Assembly (NCBI RefSeq): GCF_008831285.2
Contig: NC_045142.1
Location: 873,001 to 937,000 of the forward strand
Direction of reading: 5' to 3'
Source: Nymphaea colorata
Lineage: Eukaryota > Streptophyta > Magnoliopsida > Nymphaeales > Nymphaeaceae
DNA length: 64,000 bases
The notes under the pieces are model-generated. The model was given only the letters and a program-made list of their open reading frames with translations, made no database searches and had not been told where the DNA came from. Below, piece after piece: positions 35,668 through 49,000 of the stretch (positions within the stretch are counted from its first letter, which is position 1; the number at the start of each line of letters is the position of its first letter). The position numbers and the translations under genes are program-made.

Positions 35668-38600
35668 GCCTGCAGATGAAGGTCAGGACGAACCCACTTC
35701 AAGGAGATCTGATTCTTCCTCGATTTCAGCCATTGACCCGGAGGAAGTTTAATTTGTAACAGGGTTGAGGATACTTACACTGGGTAGTCCACGCATCTAA
35801 TCCAAGGTGGGTTGGTGGACTTAGTTACTTAGATGTTAATCGCTATGCTTCTCTGTGAATTGGGAGAACCTGAACTGTGGAGCTTTCTAAAAAGCGACCT
35901 CTCCCAAACCAGTGTTCTGACGCGGAAACATTGTTGGTGGTTCTTTTTTTCTTTGTGCACTTGAAAGATTTTCTATTTTGAGTTTCGGTGTTGTAACTTA
36001 TTCCTGCTTCTAGCCATCCGTAGAATTATGTTGTGCAGTTGCTACGAGAGAAGAGAGAGAGAGAGATTCTGAGCTCGTTTTCACAATGGGCAGAGTCACC
36101 TTTTCTTTCAAAGGCAAACTCGTCTGGGTGTAATGATTATGACAAAAAAAAATTACGTGAGTAACAATGAAGTCATGCAGTAGCCGCAATCTAGTGAAAG
36201 GTGCACCTAAATGAGTAATTATTCTGGCCATGTTTGTATTCTATAGTTTTCATTGCAGTTATGTTTGCCAAATTTCGGTAATTTGACAAAATGAAAACTT
36301 AAAATCTTCATGACAACGAAATGCTTTTGAAAATTGTTTTAAGAATAAGAGCGTGCAGATGAGGGTTTTTTATTTAAGAGCATGGATATCGTGAGAATTG
36401 TTAAAAACTTTTATTTCCAAAGGAATCTCGAATCACTCTGGCAGTTATTTTCAGTAGTAATTAAAATTTTACGGGCAACATGATGGTTTTTTGTTTTTTT
36501 ATTGGGTGGTGGAACAGTTTTTCACAGGTCCCCGGAGTAGGAGGTAGTGTCCCTTTGATTGTCATAGGTCTTTGAAAAGGAGGGAATCTCTTCTTAAGGT
36601 TTTATACTGTCTGCAGAAAGAGTTAGAATGGCCAGCTTGTAACGGCCTCATTTTGATTATTGAGTTCACATATCAAATCGCGAGGACTGTGGAAGCTCAT
36701 AAAGGATCAAAAAAATGTAGGCAATTATATATATATATATATATATATAGTAGATTTATACATTGAAGGACATCAAATCCGGCCCATAGAATGTAAGTGT
36801 GTAACGCCTCAATCAATCCCTATCTCTCTCCCTTTGTTCTCTCTCTCTCTCTCTCCACATGCCTCTCTTCCCTCCTTTCCTCCCTCTCCCTCTCCCTCTC
36901 CCTTCTTTTTCTAACAAAAGCCCCGCTGGCTCCTGCCCCACTGTGCTCATCAGGCGGCGTTGGGGCGGCACCAGTAGGCGGCCGAGCTGGTGATGGCAGG
37001 GCTGGAGCCGGTGGAGTTTCCCCCGTCTGGGGGAAGAGGAAAGGAGAGGGTGGCAGTTGTTCCCCCACCCACCACCGCCGACGTGAAAAGTGGAAATGAA
37101 AGGCGTGAGTGAACTCTTACAGTTACACAACAAAAAGTTGCATGAAAACTAAGTTTCTTGAGTTTCGAATTGCTTTATATGTGACCAATTTAAATGGATC
37201 ATAGCAAGATTAATATTAAAGGTTTAACTTCTACAAGGAAATTTTCAGGTGTGAGCTGGGCTTCAACGTCTCCTACATTTTGGGATAGGGAAGGGGCACT
37301 TTGAACGTATCATAAATGCAGAGTGCAGCTACTTTACTTTCGGATTCGATTTCAAACAAAAGCATGCAAATGGAGCAACGGAAAAAAATTTGATGCTTTG
37401 TACAGAAACACCGCATGCTCCTGATGCCATCATTTCACATCCCAATAAAGAACTTTACTTTTCTTTGGGATTCTTTTGGGGGATGTTGTTCACTATTTAA
37501 GCTTCCTCGTAATTCTTTTGGGGCACTGGTTTCCTTCGAATAAGGACTGATACCTTTCTTACTTTTTTCTCTCGCCTGCTTTGAATATTCTTTTTCCACG
37601 TCAATCATCCTCCTCCTTTTGTTTCCTTTTAATATGCTTTCTTTACTAACAATCACAACCCTGTCATCAATTGGGGTGCATGCCACACCAAGCTATGATT
37701 GACACTCCTTCTCCTTTTACATATATATATATATAATGTTTGTCACAATGCAGGCACTGATTTTGTTTGTGGCTCATTTGTTGGGCGGCTATTTATAGTT
37801 TCTTTTAATAGAAAATAGCATGAAACACATTTTCTAATAACTATATTTATTTGAATACGTAGATATCATTTTTTCACGTTATACAAACACTTTAAAATGT
37901 TCGAGAAAGAAATCCTCATACAACATTTTCAATCGCAATTCTCTTCCAAGACTCCCTCCCCCAATTCAAAACACAAGTTTAAAGCCAACTCAAACTCGTC
38001 TCTATCCAAGGGAAAGGGCGACTTGGGTGTTAAGGCTTTGTAAGGGGCGGAGAGCAGAGATCAGGGATGCAGCATAGCAAGGGCCGTGACCCCTCTTTGG
38101 ATTTTAAAAGATCCAATTCTATTTATAAATCTCAAAAATTTTAGTTTAACCTTGAAAACTTATGCTTTGATCCTTATTAAAATTTTAATACTATAATTTG
38201 ACCCTTACCATGAAAATAACTAGCTCGAACGAAAGATACGCAGACAGGGACAGTTGTTGAGAGAAGGTGAGAGACGTAGAAGATAGATAGATATGGAGGC
38301 GGTAATAACCGATAAGATGAGAACGAAAGGTTCGGTCAAGCAGGGTGGGCTCTGACATGCGTGGGAGACCGAACGTCAGACAAGCGCGTTTCTTTCTAAC
38401 TCCTCTCGTTTCTTTTACCTGACCGCGTTTTCCCTTCTTTCTCGTGCGGAGATCTGCCAAAATCCAAGTTGTCGTCTGCCAACCATGACCTGAGGCGATC
38501 TACAATTACCTTTTCAATTTCGATTGACTATATTTTTTGTTGTATATATGTAATTTATATGGTTATATCAATTCTATCTTTTCATGTAAATACCATATCT

Positions 38601-40228
38601 TTGCGACAGATTTGCTAAATTGTATACCTTCTATAAGCGAAAATCTGATAAGAGACGTGTTTCAGTCATGAATGGACAAATTCTCCTAAGCTGAAGAACT
38701 TTACAGCATTGTTTGATAGATCCCCAAAGTTGAAAACAATGAGTTTCTAAGTCTCCAAAGTTGAAAATTCTCAATGCAGTCAGTTTCACCAAAAACAAAA
38801 AAAAAAACAGACGAATAATGGATTTAATGAGTTTTTGTTCGTCGACTTAGAGTTTATATATTGGTTACTCAGTAACAGATAATTTTTGTAAAATATTCTT
38901 CTTTTGTCTAAACCCAATATTCTTGTTTTCAGTTTTTGTCCAAGTATTTTTTTTCATTTACTAAAATAAATATAAAATAACGTGAAGACTACCTCAACCT
39001 TTGAATTTATCGGCGGGAATGAAGCAACATATAATGTGTGACTTGAGAGAGAGGATACATGGTAAAAACGATATATAATCTTATAAGATTATCAATTGCT
39101 AAAGATAGTTCAATATAAAATAACGTGAATATATATTGCATCAATCAACCTTTGAATTTATGGGCGAGAGCTTGTCCACCTTGCTTCTTTATTAAAACCC
39201 TGAAGATTGATGCACATGGAGCTTGTACCGGCCTTAAAAATAATTTAAAATTCAAATTTAAATTTTTATTAACATATTGGTGGCAGATATGCGAGCCTTA
39301 AAAACAATTTAAAATTCATAATTTAAAAATAGTTCATATCTAAGAGTTGGAAAAGTACCTGTGTACGCATTTAAAGTTATAAAAACAAAACTTTCTGAAA
39401 TTTTGACATTTATGAGCGGATTGAACGAAAATCCCACGGAATTTAGCAGGAGACAATTCTCAGGTGCGCTCCTGCAATTAATGCACTTCACACAGAAAGA
39501 ATTGCCATTAAAAACAACTAAGAAATTTCATCCAAGGTCCAACTTTTTTTTATTTTTCCTAAATTTTTCTTATATTTTTGGGTCTTCTGGAAAGCTGGTC
39601 CTTGAGTTGACAAATACCAAACAGCCCGCAAGCTAAAGACATGCTTGAAAGGTAGTAGAAAGAATTTGGTTTATCAGCGAAAGGAAGCAACAAATTGTTC
39701 TCGGAAGAATTGATGCAGTGGATGGAGTGTGAGGGCTGGAAGGAAGATTATATTTCAAATCTGCATTGTGAAAAACAAAAAAAAAGCTATTGACACACAA
39801 GTTGAAACAGGATGAAATGAAAAGTATTTTAGGGGATCGTTTAATAATAAAAACACTTATGTCTCGTAAATCTACTTCAAAATTAATGCAAGTTCATAAA
39901 GAACTTGAAGTATCTTTTTATAAACATACCTTAGTTTTTAAGACAGGTTCACGTACTACCACACGATTACTAAAAGGGACAAGAGGGTTTGCAGGCTCAC
40001 ATGAAAAGGAGGCAATAAATTGAAAACAGTTTCCTCCAAAAGTTGGTAGGCTTTCAGAAATTTAGGACAGTCAAGGGGTCGCTGTAAGAATTATTGCAGA
40101 AATTTAGCTTTAAATGAAATATCTTCTATATATTTAAGGCCCTCTTGGCTCTTGCTCTCTCCGCTCCATATCGAAAGTGGAAGAAAAACGCTGCTAGAGT
40201 CCACTACCATCCACCTGAGACATCGGTT
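35668..40228. other. Intergenic, no gene recognised
   Basis: The GGB 3' end is followed by AT-rich spacer. It contains TA runs at about 36727-36749 and 37722-37735, a CT-rich tract followed by a GC-rich patch (36830-37100, coding-like only by composition), and a fragment near 38040-38120 (GGGGCGGAGAGCAGAG) resembling hAT MITE ends. The region at 39650-40120 upstream of the glucanase holds no recognised protein. Confidence 0.5.
40127..40136 (+). promoter_or_regulatory. TATA box of the glucanase gene
   Basis: TATATATTTA lies about 100 bp before the ATG at 40229, a typical plant core-promoter distance once a short leader is allowed. Confidence 0.55.
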
Positions 40229-42485
40229 ATGGCCCGAAAACCACCGTCACTGATCACCAGCATAGCGGCGGCGCCGCTCCTCCTCCTCCTCCTTCTCGGC
40301 CTGGTTGCCACCACCAACGCTGTCGTGCCACGAGTCGGGGTTAACTATGGGACAGTCGCAGACAACCTCCCGCCGCCTCGGCAGGTGGCGGAGTTCCTCC
40401 AGAGCCGCACATCCATCGACCGTGTGAAGCTCTTCGGATCCGATCCCACTCAGATCCAGGCTTTCGCCGGGACTGGCATCGCCGTCACGGTGGCCGTGGC
40501 TAACGGCGAGGTGCTCTCCCTGGTGAACCCCGGCGGAGCCGCCCAGTGGGTCGCCACCCACGTCTCTCCCTTTGTCCCCGCCACCAATATCACCCGCATC
40601 TCTGTCGGCAACGAGATCCTCGCCACCGCCGATAAGAACCTCATCGCCCACCTCCTCCCTGCCATGCGCTCCCTCCACAACGCCCTCTCCGCCGCCGGCC
40701 TCCGCCACATCCAGGTCTCTACCCCGCATTCCCTCGGCATCCTTTCCGTCTCCCAGCCCCCGTCCTCCGGCCGCTTCCGCCGTGGCTATGACCGCGTTAT
40801 CTTCGCCCCGATGCTCGAGTTCCTCCGCTCCATCGGCTCGCCCTTCATGGTTAACCCGTACCCTTACTTCGGTTATACTCCGGCTACCTTGAACTACGCC
40901 ATATTCCAGCCGAACGCCGGCATCTACGACCCCGCCACGGGACACAACTACACCAACATGTTCGATGGCCAGATGGACGCCGTCTACTCGGCGATGAAGC
41001 GCCTCGGCTACGGCGACGTGGAGATCGTGGTGGCGGAGACCGGATGGCCGTCCGCCGGCGATCCCGGCCAGGTCGGCGTGAGCCTCGAAGCCGCCGAGTC
41101 CTACAACGGGAACCTCATCCGCCACGTCACGTCCGGCGTGGGGACGCCGCTGATGCCCGGTCGGAAGTTTGAGACGTTCATCTTCTCGCTCTTCAACGAG
41201 AACCTCAAGCCCGGGCCGACCGCCGAGCGCAACTTCGGTCTCTTCCGCCCCGACTTCACGCCCGTCTACAACGTCGGCGTCGCGCTCGATCAGGTACAGG
41301 AAACTCACTTCCAACAAACCTCTTTTTTCTCCCCCCACTCAGTTGTCTTCTCCCATGGGCGCGCCTCTCGCTTCTCGTATCACACGGACGTTTCCCTCTT
41401 CTTTGTCGCTTGCGTTCTTGAACCTTGTGCAGCTCGTGACCTCCTTCCGAGTGAAATCGTGGGTGGTTCAAGCTGCGTCCCATCCATAGTTTCTATCTCT
41501 CTCTCTGGATTTTTTTTATAATAGAAATCAACTGTGTACTGCTTTATGATGTGCTTGCTTTTCGTGTGGAGCAGTCAGGGGACGCTTCGCCGGTGACTCC
41601 GGCGCCATCGTCGGCAGGGAAGAAGTGGTGCGTGCCGAAGGCGGACGTGGACGGCGGGGCGCTGCAGAAAAACATCGATTACGTGTGCAGCTCGGGGGTC
41701 GACTGTTCGCCGATACAGCCGGGTGGCGCGTGCTTCCAGCCCTCAACCGTCAAGTCCCACGCCGCTTACGCCATGAACGCTTATTTCCAATCCGCCGGCC
41801 GCCACGACTTCAATTGTGACTTCGCCGGTACTGGCGTCATGACCGCCACCGACCCCAGTGAGGACCTCCTCTGGCTCTCTTTTCTTGGGTGCCCACGGAT
41901 TTATTATGTTAATCAAATATCTGCCTACCTTTTTACATTTTCTCATATAGCCTCAACCTTATTTTTAATTTCTTACTATTATCACGCCCCCTGTTAATTG
42001 GTTTTTGTTGATTGGAGCACAAATTAAGTAGCAGTTGTAAGTAGATGTAAGAAAAAAAAATGGAAGTTTGGGTAGGAGCTAATCTTTTGGTCGTAGCAAA
42101 ATGTGCTTCTTATTTTTCTCAAGAGCTCGCAATTCTTATAAAAACGAGCTGTGCATAAGAAATTTCAGAAACTTGAGGTCTCTTCGTCTTCGAGAACATG
42201 GTTACTAAAAGTTGGGCTCGAGTGAGATTTTTCTTTCATAAAAATATGACGAATCCTGTTAGGTTATTTTGACGACTAATGTCAGGAGGTATTCACAAAA
42301 TCAGAAGAAAAAGGAATAGAAAAGGTCACCGGGAATACTTTTAATCGAAAAAGTTTGCAGCTTTTTATAGAAAACCGTCTCTTTCTGCCGTTCCCCTTGA
42401 TTCGAATTTCAAACGGTGCTTACTCTTCATGTTTATCTGTCTTCCTTGTGCTCCAGGCTACGGCAACTGCATCTACGCAGCGTGA
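40229..42485 (+). CDS. Glucan endo-1,3-beta-glucosidase (GH17 + CBM43)
   Basis: Three exons, 40229-41293, 41575-41857 and 42457-42485, encode 458 residues. It hydrolyses beta-1,3-glucan (callose) in the cell wall or at plasmodesmata. A signal peptide is clear: MARKPPS, then a Leu-rich core, ending near [10 protein letters not shown]. The GH17 barrel starts [14 protein letters not shown]. The proton donor Glu is in ISVGNEIL and the nucleophile Glu in [22 protein letters not shown] is the usual end. A short TPAP linker in exon 2 leads to the CBM43/X8 domain ([34 protein letters not shown]), which finishes in a tiny third exon (YGNCIYAA). The chain stops right there, so unlike many plant GH17-CBM43 proteins it has no hydrophobic GPI-anchor signal and should be secreted. 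I chose the second in-frame Met, because the upstream frame from 40145 lacks an ATG context and would bury the signal peptide. The third base is strongly GC-biased. Confidence 0.93.
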
Positions 42486-45400
42486 AGCTCGAGACCATTA
42501 ATGGCGGGCGTTACAAGGAAGAAATGTCGTGGGGAGGACGTCACCGGAGAAGAAAACCATAGAAAAAGGAAACGGCTATTCGGCGGCCCGCTGTTTAACT
42601 CAAGCAAAACAAAATTTATTCGTTCTATTAATTGGTTCGGTACTATTTTTAACGTGTACTAGCTCAGGCCTTGGGAAAAAGAATGTAAGTAGAAGAGGAG
42701 TTTCGGATGCTTGTGAGTGGAGCCCTGTATAACTGAGAAGCTCTCTCTCTCTCTCTCCCTCTCCCTCTCTCTGATATTTATATATAAATTTAGGTGTGTG
42801 TTGTTTTCTTCTTATATGAAAACGAGGAAAGGTTGGTCGTCTGCATGCTTCTGCCACACGGCTTTTGGATTAAGTCGTGGTGTTCATTAATGGAGGTCTG
42901 GTCAGAGGGAAGCTTGGTAGGGGTCCGGCCATAACCTTTAAAGATTTGGTTTTCTTTGCTTTTTGTTGTTGTCGTTGCACCTGGCTAGGCGACAGAAAGG
43001 CCGATGCTACGCGGCAATTGGATTCTTGTAGAAACTCAAACTCCTGATGAGACTTTCTTTTTCACCGCTGCATGCCGCGTAGGTTTCAACCTGTTTGTTA
43101 AGTTAAGTGACCTTGGATTCTTATAGATACCACCTCTATGAGGAAGTTGAGACTTTCTTCGCCGTGGCTGCTTGCCGTGTAAGTTTCAACGGTTTTTTCG
43201 TCCAACTTTGAAAACGAGGGAAGAGAATCAGAAGAACAAGAAGCCCTGCGTGTTCAATCATGGCATCCGAAAGTGTTCTTATTTTATCTACTGCTGGCTT
43301 CAAGAGAGTCGGAGCCTTCCTCGTTGCCCTTCCCTTGCCCTTAGAAGGATCTACGTATGTCATCGACATTTAGTGCAGCACTCCCTTTCTTAATGACAGA
43401 CAGACATAGTAACATAGGTATTTTAAGATGGTCTCCGCACCCGTACCCATATTATCATACGCATATTATTGCACAGGGTAAATCAGGTACTTAGTTATAC
43501 TTAGATTTATTTTTTTTAATGAAAATCCGATCCAAACTACTTAAGTTTACTTGTTCTAACTCAGTTTTATTCGAGTTTTGCAACTTATATTGGCCGTATC
43601 ATATAGTGTTTAGTTATATTACCTTTTGTCTAAATGCTACTTTCATTTATACTTTTTTTGGTGTTATTTTACATGTACATATATACACACGTATTATTAC
43701 CTGCTTTTTCTCAAACATAAATCCAGTCGGATGTTGAAAATTCTATACTATACAACAAGGGGCTTATACACAAGAACATAAGAAAGCCTTGGAATATTGT
43801 TTTAAGGCACTCGAACAAAGTCTATTCTTTGTTCTATTTTTCCAAGAAGCTTCCAATAATAGTCTCGTCATATGCCATGTTCAATGAATTCCATCCTCAT
43901 AGGATCTTAAGACTGTTTTTGATGCAGAGGCGATGTTTTTGCAGCATAGAGAATTAATGTCATAAACAATTATTGATGTCATAAACAATTAAAACGAAGA
44001 TAGAGTGCATACCACTTACCAGCCTCCGCCCCACCCATTGCATCAGCTGCCATTAAGTGTGATTATAGAAATAAAAAACGAAATGAATGATCAAATTTAC
44101 TACTACTAAAACCCTCTATAAGTTTTGAAAGTTGAACTTAGACATCCATTTTTTCTGATTTTCTGAAGCATTTTCCCTCACATGCCAAGCTAATCTCTGG
44201 AATAGATGGTTGGATGTAAATGGTGTGTGACTACCCTATTTTTTTAAGTTAATTTTTTTTTCCAAAATTGAAAACCATTTAAAATTAAAATTAAAGTGCG
44301 CAAAAATAACTTTTTCAAACCTCTAATTTCTAAAACCAATGGACATTGTTATTAACTCTAAATTGTCAATTTTAAATAATAATTTAAATTAAACTGTCAA
44401 TCAAATTGTACTTAAAAAAAATATAAAATATGAAAGTCATTTAAATTCTCTAAATTAAACAATTCAAATTGTGACATGGGCCGGTTATGCAGCACCATAC
44501 TATCACAATGCAACAACCTTATCACCATCTATTCTATTTATGATCACTTGAAAAATAATAAATAGGGGCGAGAACTACGAAAAGTTCTCAGTATGCGATG
44601 TTTACCCTCAATTTATTCCATCATACATAGCTAGTAATGCAACATGCAACTTAACTTATTATCACATGAAACTTAAAAGATTTATTTTATGTATTTAATA
44701 TGTATATGCACATAAAAAAACATTTAATAATAATCAACATTGGTATCAACAGTCATCATAAATTTATATACGAATGCATGCAATATTGATTATTTGTTGG
44801 CATGTGTTTGTAATCCATGTTTTAGTTTATGTTGCCGGTCGGCAAACTATGGGCACCAGTCAGGCGGTGACCCTTTGGTACTTATTTATTCACACAGCAA
44901 TTATTGGTTTATATAGTTCACATAGCTATAATAAAAAAAAACATCAACAACATAAAACTCAAATGCCAACACTAGACTTACTGATCAACAATCGTCTTCC
45001 TCCTTAAAATGACAAGTTAGAGAGTTGTTCTTGAAATCTCGTGGTGGAGTTAACTACCATGACAATGGCAGTTAGGTGCTGCGACATTTAAAGGTTCACT
45101 CACACATGTACTCGATAGGCAATATGTAATCGAATCAAGAATACGTGCATATGTTGAACATGTATGTTATACCAGCATAATATGCATATGATAAACTTTA
45201 TATGTCACCTACCTAAAACCCTATTCATTTTAAATCACAATAAGATGATGATGAACCAACCACTTGGAATTATTAACGTAGCATATAATAGCTTGCTGCC
45301 ACGTTTTCATGTAATCGTAGAGATGGAATGACAAAATAAGAGATAACATATAAGAGAGAATCATCATATAAGTCATGCACTGTACCATCCATGTATGTCA

Positions 45401-46044
45401 TATAAAGTACCTTTTATAATGCTACCAACACCAATGATGATGAAAAAGAAGCAGAAGAAGGGGCAAGTAAAGAAAAACTAAAAGAGACGTGAGCGGTCCT
45501 TTGATAAATACAAATCTTCATACGGAACCGTTGCAAACTCTGAAAAATCATTAAGCAATTCTTAAGGGAAAAATAAATATTATTATTAATACGGCAGTTT
45601 TGAAAAAAAATAGCATAAAGAAAAAAAAACGACAGGGTTTACATGGTTGGTCGGAGATGAATAAGATCCAGAGCTTACCAAGTCCAGACAGGACCCATTT
45701 TTCATTACGCAATTTTGGATTGGGACCGGATTCAGACATTTTGCATTTGTTTCCGATTCGGATCTACTGAAGAGAACCGTGTCCGATCCTGATTTCAACA
45801 CCATGGAGACCGAAAACCTGAATGATGTTGGACCTTTCGGCTTCTGGCTGGCTAAAACTCTAATAAAACCTCTGCGGACGTCTCTTCGTCCACAGGGAGA
45901 GCGGGAGGCAGGGGGAGAGGGAGGGATCCGAACGCAGATGAAGGAGAAACCGAAGTCCTGAATCTCTCTTATTTGGCTTTCTCGGACTCCGAGAAACTCC
46001 ATGGAACCAAGCCCCTCAGCTGCTCTCTGAATCCAGCAACTGGG
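42486..46044. other. Intergenic plus LST8 leader
   Basis: AT-rich spacer with no recognised gene. A ~85-bp imperfect direct repeat occurs at about 43013-43098 and 43111-43193 (GGATTCTT.TAGA, GAGACTTTCTT, GT.GGTTTCAAC-like). About 45900-46044 is GC-richer and is the likely LST8 5' leader. Confidence 0.45.
45938..46030 (+). promoter_or_regulatory. Two short uORFs before LST8
   Basis: Within the probable leader, ATG at 45938 opens a 7-codon frame (MKEKPKS) that stops at 45961, and ATG at 46001 opens a 9-codon frame (MEPSPSAAL) that stops at 46030, 14 bp before the LST8 ATG. If transcription starts further upstream, a 60-codon frame from 45779 would read through the first one. Such uORFs could lower translation of the main frame. 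The transcription start is not known. Confidence 0.5.
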
Positions 46045-49000
46045 ATGCCTCAATCTCAACCTTCCGTCATCCTAGCCACAGCGGGTTACGACCACACGAT
46101 CAGGTTCTGGGAGGCGCGTAGCGGTCGCTGCTACCGAACCCTTCAATACCCAGATTCTGTATCTCTCTCTCTCTCTCCTTCTCTTAAACTTTCCTTTGAA
46201 CACCCTGGGTTCAATGGCTTTTGATAATCCCCATTTGGCGGGTACTTATTTGGGCAGCAAGTCAACCGCTTGGAGATCACTCCCGATAAACAACGTATAG
46301 CTGCGGCGGGCAACCCTCATATTAAGTTGTTCGATGTCAACTCCAACAGCCCTCAACCGGTACTTTGAACCCTTTACTGCACGATCCCAGTTAGCGTTTG
46401 ATGGTAGTTGTTAGCGGTCATTGGTTTGAGTTGCAGGTGCTTACCTATGATTCCCACACTAATAATGTCATGGCCGTTGGATTCCAATGTGAGGGAAACT
46501 GGATGTATTCTGGTTCTGAAGATGGTACCGTAAAGATTTGGGATTTGAGGTAATTGCTCTTAAATTTTATTTGTTTGGTTGACATTTGGTAAATACTATA
46601 CCTTTTAGTGGCGTCTTTGTTATTTATCTGCGGCTATACTTGTTGATCTTAATCGTGTTTTTTGTTCATTTATTCGTGGTGTTCATTTCGTCTTGTCTGG
46701 AAGAATAATTTGCTCGTGGGAGGTAACCTAGTCCAATGAAAGTTTGCGGGCATCGTTTAACTGCTGGCCTCTTGTTAATCTCTTGTTTAATTGAATATTC
46801 ATCTTTGATCATGATTGGCAATAGTTTTGGATTCTACCAAGAATGTTCTAAATTGCAGGCATTGTTTGAACGCAGGCAGAATTTTAAGACACTTTTTATG
46901 ATATATAATAATTTCTTATGACAATAAATAGAACGTCAAGCGACTGGAGATTCATAGATATGAAGCTTTTAGCAGTCTGATGATATCATCTGCCAAGAGG
47001 CAGCATGAAGGCCCTGCGATAATCATCTTATTAACTTTCACCAATATTCTATTAGAAATATTTGTGCCAAGAAAGGGGTCATCCTGTAGGGATCTTATAA
47101 CTGTCTCTGTGAACTCTGCTTTGTCTGGAAGCAATATCGGATAATGCAAAAAAGGATGCAACTAACATATTTTTGCTGGTTCTTTTGGGAAGAATGGTAA
47201 AAGAAAAGGTAGAAATGCGACTCACAAAAAACCTATAGGATGATGGTAACATATTTAAATTGGTGTTAAGCACCATTTATTTTTAATTAGTACTGATGTC
47301 AAATTGCCTGCTCCAGTTATGTTGCTTTCCTATCTCAAACATATTTCTGCGCCATTAAGACACATGTACTTTTTTGTGAAGGGTAAGAAGCAGTGTTATC
47401 CGTATCGTACGATACGGACGCATATCGTACGATACGTATCGTCCGTATCAACAAAAATGATACGATACATGTTATATGCACGATACGCGTGCGTATCGCA
47501 CGCGTATCGTCCGTATCATACGATACGGGTGATACACCCCCGTATCGTACGGTACGGGGTTAAAATGAAAAAGGGGTCCGATGGCCCCTTTTTTGCGTCT
47601 TTTTTTAAAACTTACGCTCCTCTCTCTCTCTTCTATTGTTTCTAAATACTGCAAGAGACGTGGGAGGGAGAGATTTTCTCCATTTACATCAAGTTTTGCC
47701 GGTGAAGAACTTCTATTGAAACTTGAATGAATCATGATTGATAACTATATGTTTTCACTTTGAACTTATGAATTGTGATGTAATCGAATTCTCTTTAGCT
47801 GCTTATTATGTTATTTTAAATCTCTGATTTCTTATTTTGGAATGTGTTGTTCATAGTTCATACTTCATAGTTCATACTTCATAATCATATACATGAATGA
47901 TGAATGTTCCTTCAAATACATTTTTCTTGATTTTTTCTGATTTTTACTTGTTTTTTCGGATTTTTTTTGGATTTTTTATGATTTTTTGGAATTTTTTATG
48001 AATTTTTAATATTTTTTAAAATTAAAAAATTAATTTTACGATACGTTACGATATGCCGTATAGGTCAGCCCGACCAATACGCGATACGCTATGCCAGTGA
48101 TAACATTGGTAAGAAGAGTGTTCTCTGTGAATAATATTCAGATTTAATATTTACTGCCTTATGTAGAAAGAAAAACTTTGTGTTTTTGTACCAGAGGATT
48201 CTGAATGCCATATGATAGGACATATGAGGCTTTCTACTGGTTATAGAATAACTATGTAAAGATATTATAATGTAAATTTTCACAAATATGATAATATTCT
48301 GTGTATAAATATCTTTTCAACTTATCATGGAGTTTGTCAAGATTTTTTATTCTAAAATGAAGTGCAATTCATAATATTTAAATATGCTGTGATAGAGTCT
48401 ATGCATGCAGGATGTGCGTGTGCCCCTTTCCCTTCCTATGCATGTGAATGAGTTGAGAATGGGATTTTCAGAATTTGCTATTTTAATGACCCAGTAGATC
48501 ATCAACATGTGACTGTTTAAGATCAGTGCTCTATTCAAAATGCAGACAGCAGTGTATCTCTGGCAACCTAAAGATGGTTTTCCTGTGACAATGTCCATTT
48601 CAACTATTTGGGGTTGTTACAACTTACAACTATGGAAATAATTGTTAGCTGGGTTAGAATTAGAATAAATTTTCTGCTAGTTAAATATGTAGAATAAATT
48701 CTTGCCAGATTAAAGAAGTTTCTCAAAATAACTGATACAATTTAATGTTATACATATTTTCTGACCATCTACTACAAAATTGCTACAATTCTGGCCATCT
48801 GCTACAGTTGCTCTAAAGTTTGGGTTGGAAAATTTATTAGACAATTTTTTTGATTTTTTTATTCTTTCACACCTGTGGCAAAGCTCTTCTAATCTGATGT
48901 GAACACCTCTTATTTTGTCTAGGAAGTGTTCATGTCATTTTCAATGTCAACAGCAGAAAGTGAAAAGAATTTACTGTTTATTTTGAGAATTTTTTGGTTT

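Noticed and set aside
36797-37133. About 100-codon frames on both strands
   Set aside because: Made of CT-repeat-encoded Leu/Ser and a GC-rich patch; no domain, no start context, no homologue recognised.
40247-41338. 363-codon minus-strand open frame
   Set aside because: It lies exactly antisense to the GC-biased first exon of the glucanase; GC-rich third positions create open antisense frames. It shows no protein family likeness.
47304-47735. Frames of about 90-110 codons spanning CGTATCG repeats
   Set aside because: Encoded by the palindromic repeats of the hAT-like element in the LST8 intron; repeats such as YRPYHTIR are artefacts of the repeat.
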